From positions 1 to 7,000 of the forward strand of contig JAKEEN010000001.1 in assembly GCA_022616575.1 (NCBI GenBank): a stretch of 7,000 nucleotides of DNA. Reading direction: 5' to 3'. The stretch's first letter is position 1; the number at the start of each line of letters is the position of its first letter. Origin of the DNA: Flammeovirgaceae bacterium (GTDB lineage Bacteria; Bacteroidota; Bacteroidia; Cytophagales; Cyclobacteriaceae). The notes beneath the pieces are model-generated. The model was not told the origin of the DNA. It saw only the letters and a program-made list of their open reading frames with translations, and searched no databases. This document shows, piece after piece, positions 6,782 to 7,000 of the stretch. Made by a program: the position numbers and the translations under genes.

Positions 6782-6796
6782 GTTATCAGTTAATAG
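6782..6796 (+). repeat. 15-base repeat copy in the nuoH-nuoI gap
   Basis: GTTATCAGTTAATAG in the 33-base gap between nuoH and nuoI is the exact reverse complement of 4694-4708 before nuoG, and is the ungapped version of the split arm at 4254-4275 (GTTATCAG plus GTTAATAG). A 15-base exact match between two places only about 2 kb apart is unlikely by chance even in AT-rich intergenic DNA. It ends eight bases before the nuoI start and would be part of its leader. Confidence 0.6.
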
Positions 6797-6804
6797 ATAA
6801 AGAA

Positions 6805-7000
6805 ATGCTGACAAGTCGATCAAGGGTAGTGGTAAAGAAAGAAATGAGTTTCTGGGAAAAACTCTACTTGCCGGCTATACTCGGAGGTATCATCATTACG
6901 ATCAAACACTTGTTTAGTAGAAAGGCTACGGTTCGTTATCCGGAGAAGATACGTGAAGTAAGTGCTGTATGGAGAGGTCAACATGTGTTAAAAAGAGATG
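6805..7000 (+). CDS. nuoI: NADH-quinone oxidoreductase subunit I (NuoI), N-terminal part, cut by window edge
   Basis: The open frame starts with ATG at 6805 and continues without a stop through the last base, giving 65 residues. The translation includes MSFWEKLYLPAILGGIIITI, then KHLFSRKATVRYPEKIREV and WRGQHVLKRD. This fits the N-terminus of NuoI: an amphipathic membrane-surface helix, the K-H-x-F and Y-P-E motifs and the R-G-x-H-x-L-x-R-D motif that comes just before the two [4Fe-4S] ferredoxin motifs for N6a and N6b, which would lie beyond the window. An in-frame ATG at 6844 is an alternative start; 6805 is preferred tentatively because N-terminal extensions are familiar in this group. The gap to nuoH contains a repeat, and no Shine-Dalgarno sequence is seen. 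The gene order places it correctly after nuoH. Confidence 0.88.
   Translation, partial: MLTSRSRVVVKKEMSFWEKLYLPAILGGIIITIKHLFSRKATVRYPEKIREVSAVWRGQHVLKRD

Overview
The window is an internal slice of a nuo operon, which encodes respiratory complex I (proton-pumping NADH:quinone oxidoreductase). Everything runs on the + strand in the order nuoB, nuoC, nuoD, nuoE, nuoF, [four-helix-bundle/S23 gene], nuoG, nuoH, nuoI. nuoB begins at the first base and nuoI runs off the right edge. Separate nuoC and nuoD, a short NuoG without its large C-terminal domain, almost no Shine-Dalgarno sequences and the character of the proteins all point to a Bacteroidota bacterium, probably near the Cytophagales. That placement is an inference from protein character, not from a search.

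Layout: nuoB, nuoC and nuoD (1-2268) overlap at their ends and encode the quinone-reducing connecting part, including cluster N2. A 125-base gap with short repeats follows. nuoE and nuoF (2394-4279) encode the NADH-oxidising tip with N1a, FMN and N3. A 138-codon gene of the 23S rRNA-intervening-sequence / four-helix-bundle family (4284-4700) then interrupts the operon; it has no known role in complex I. nuoG (4724-5734) carries N1b, N5 and N4, nuoH (5731-6771) is the membrane subunit at the quinone site, and nuoI (from 6805) is the start of the N6a/N6b ferredoxin subunit.

Electrons would pass from NADH to FMN (NuoF), through the NuoF, NuoG and NuoI clusters to N2 in NuoB, and on to quinone at the NuoB/NuoD/NuoH interface. 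All cluster ligands that can be checked in NuoB, NuoE, NuoF and NuoG are present, as are the quinone-site residues of NuoD, so the complex looks functional.

The least ordinary part is 4254-4717. The four-helix-bundle gene is AT-richer than its neighbours and is framed by imperfect inverted repeats that contain the stop codons of both nuoF and the inserted gene. A 15-base core of the same repeat recurs exactly in the nuoH-nuoI gap, and a weaker relative sits in the nuoD-nuoE gap. Every non-overlapping junction in the window therefore carries this repeat, while the four overlapping junctions do not. The arrangement resembles the intervening sequences this family is known for in 23S rRNA genes, here placed in a protein-coding operon.
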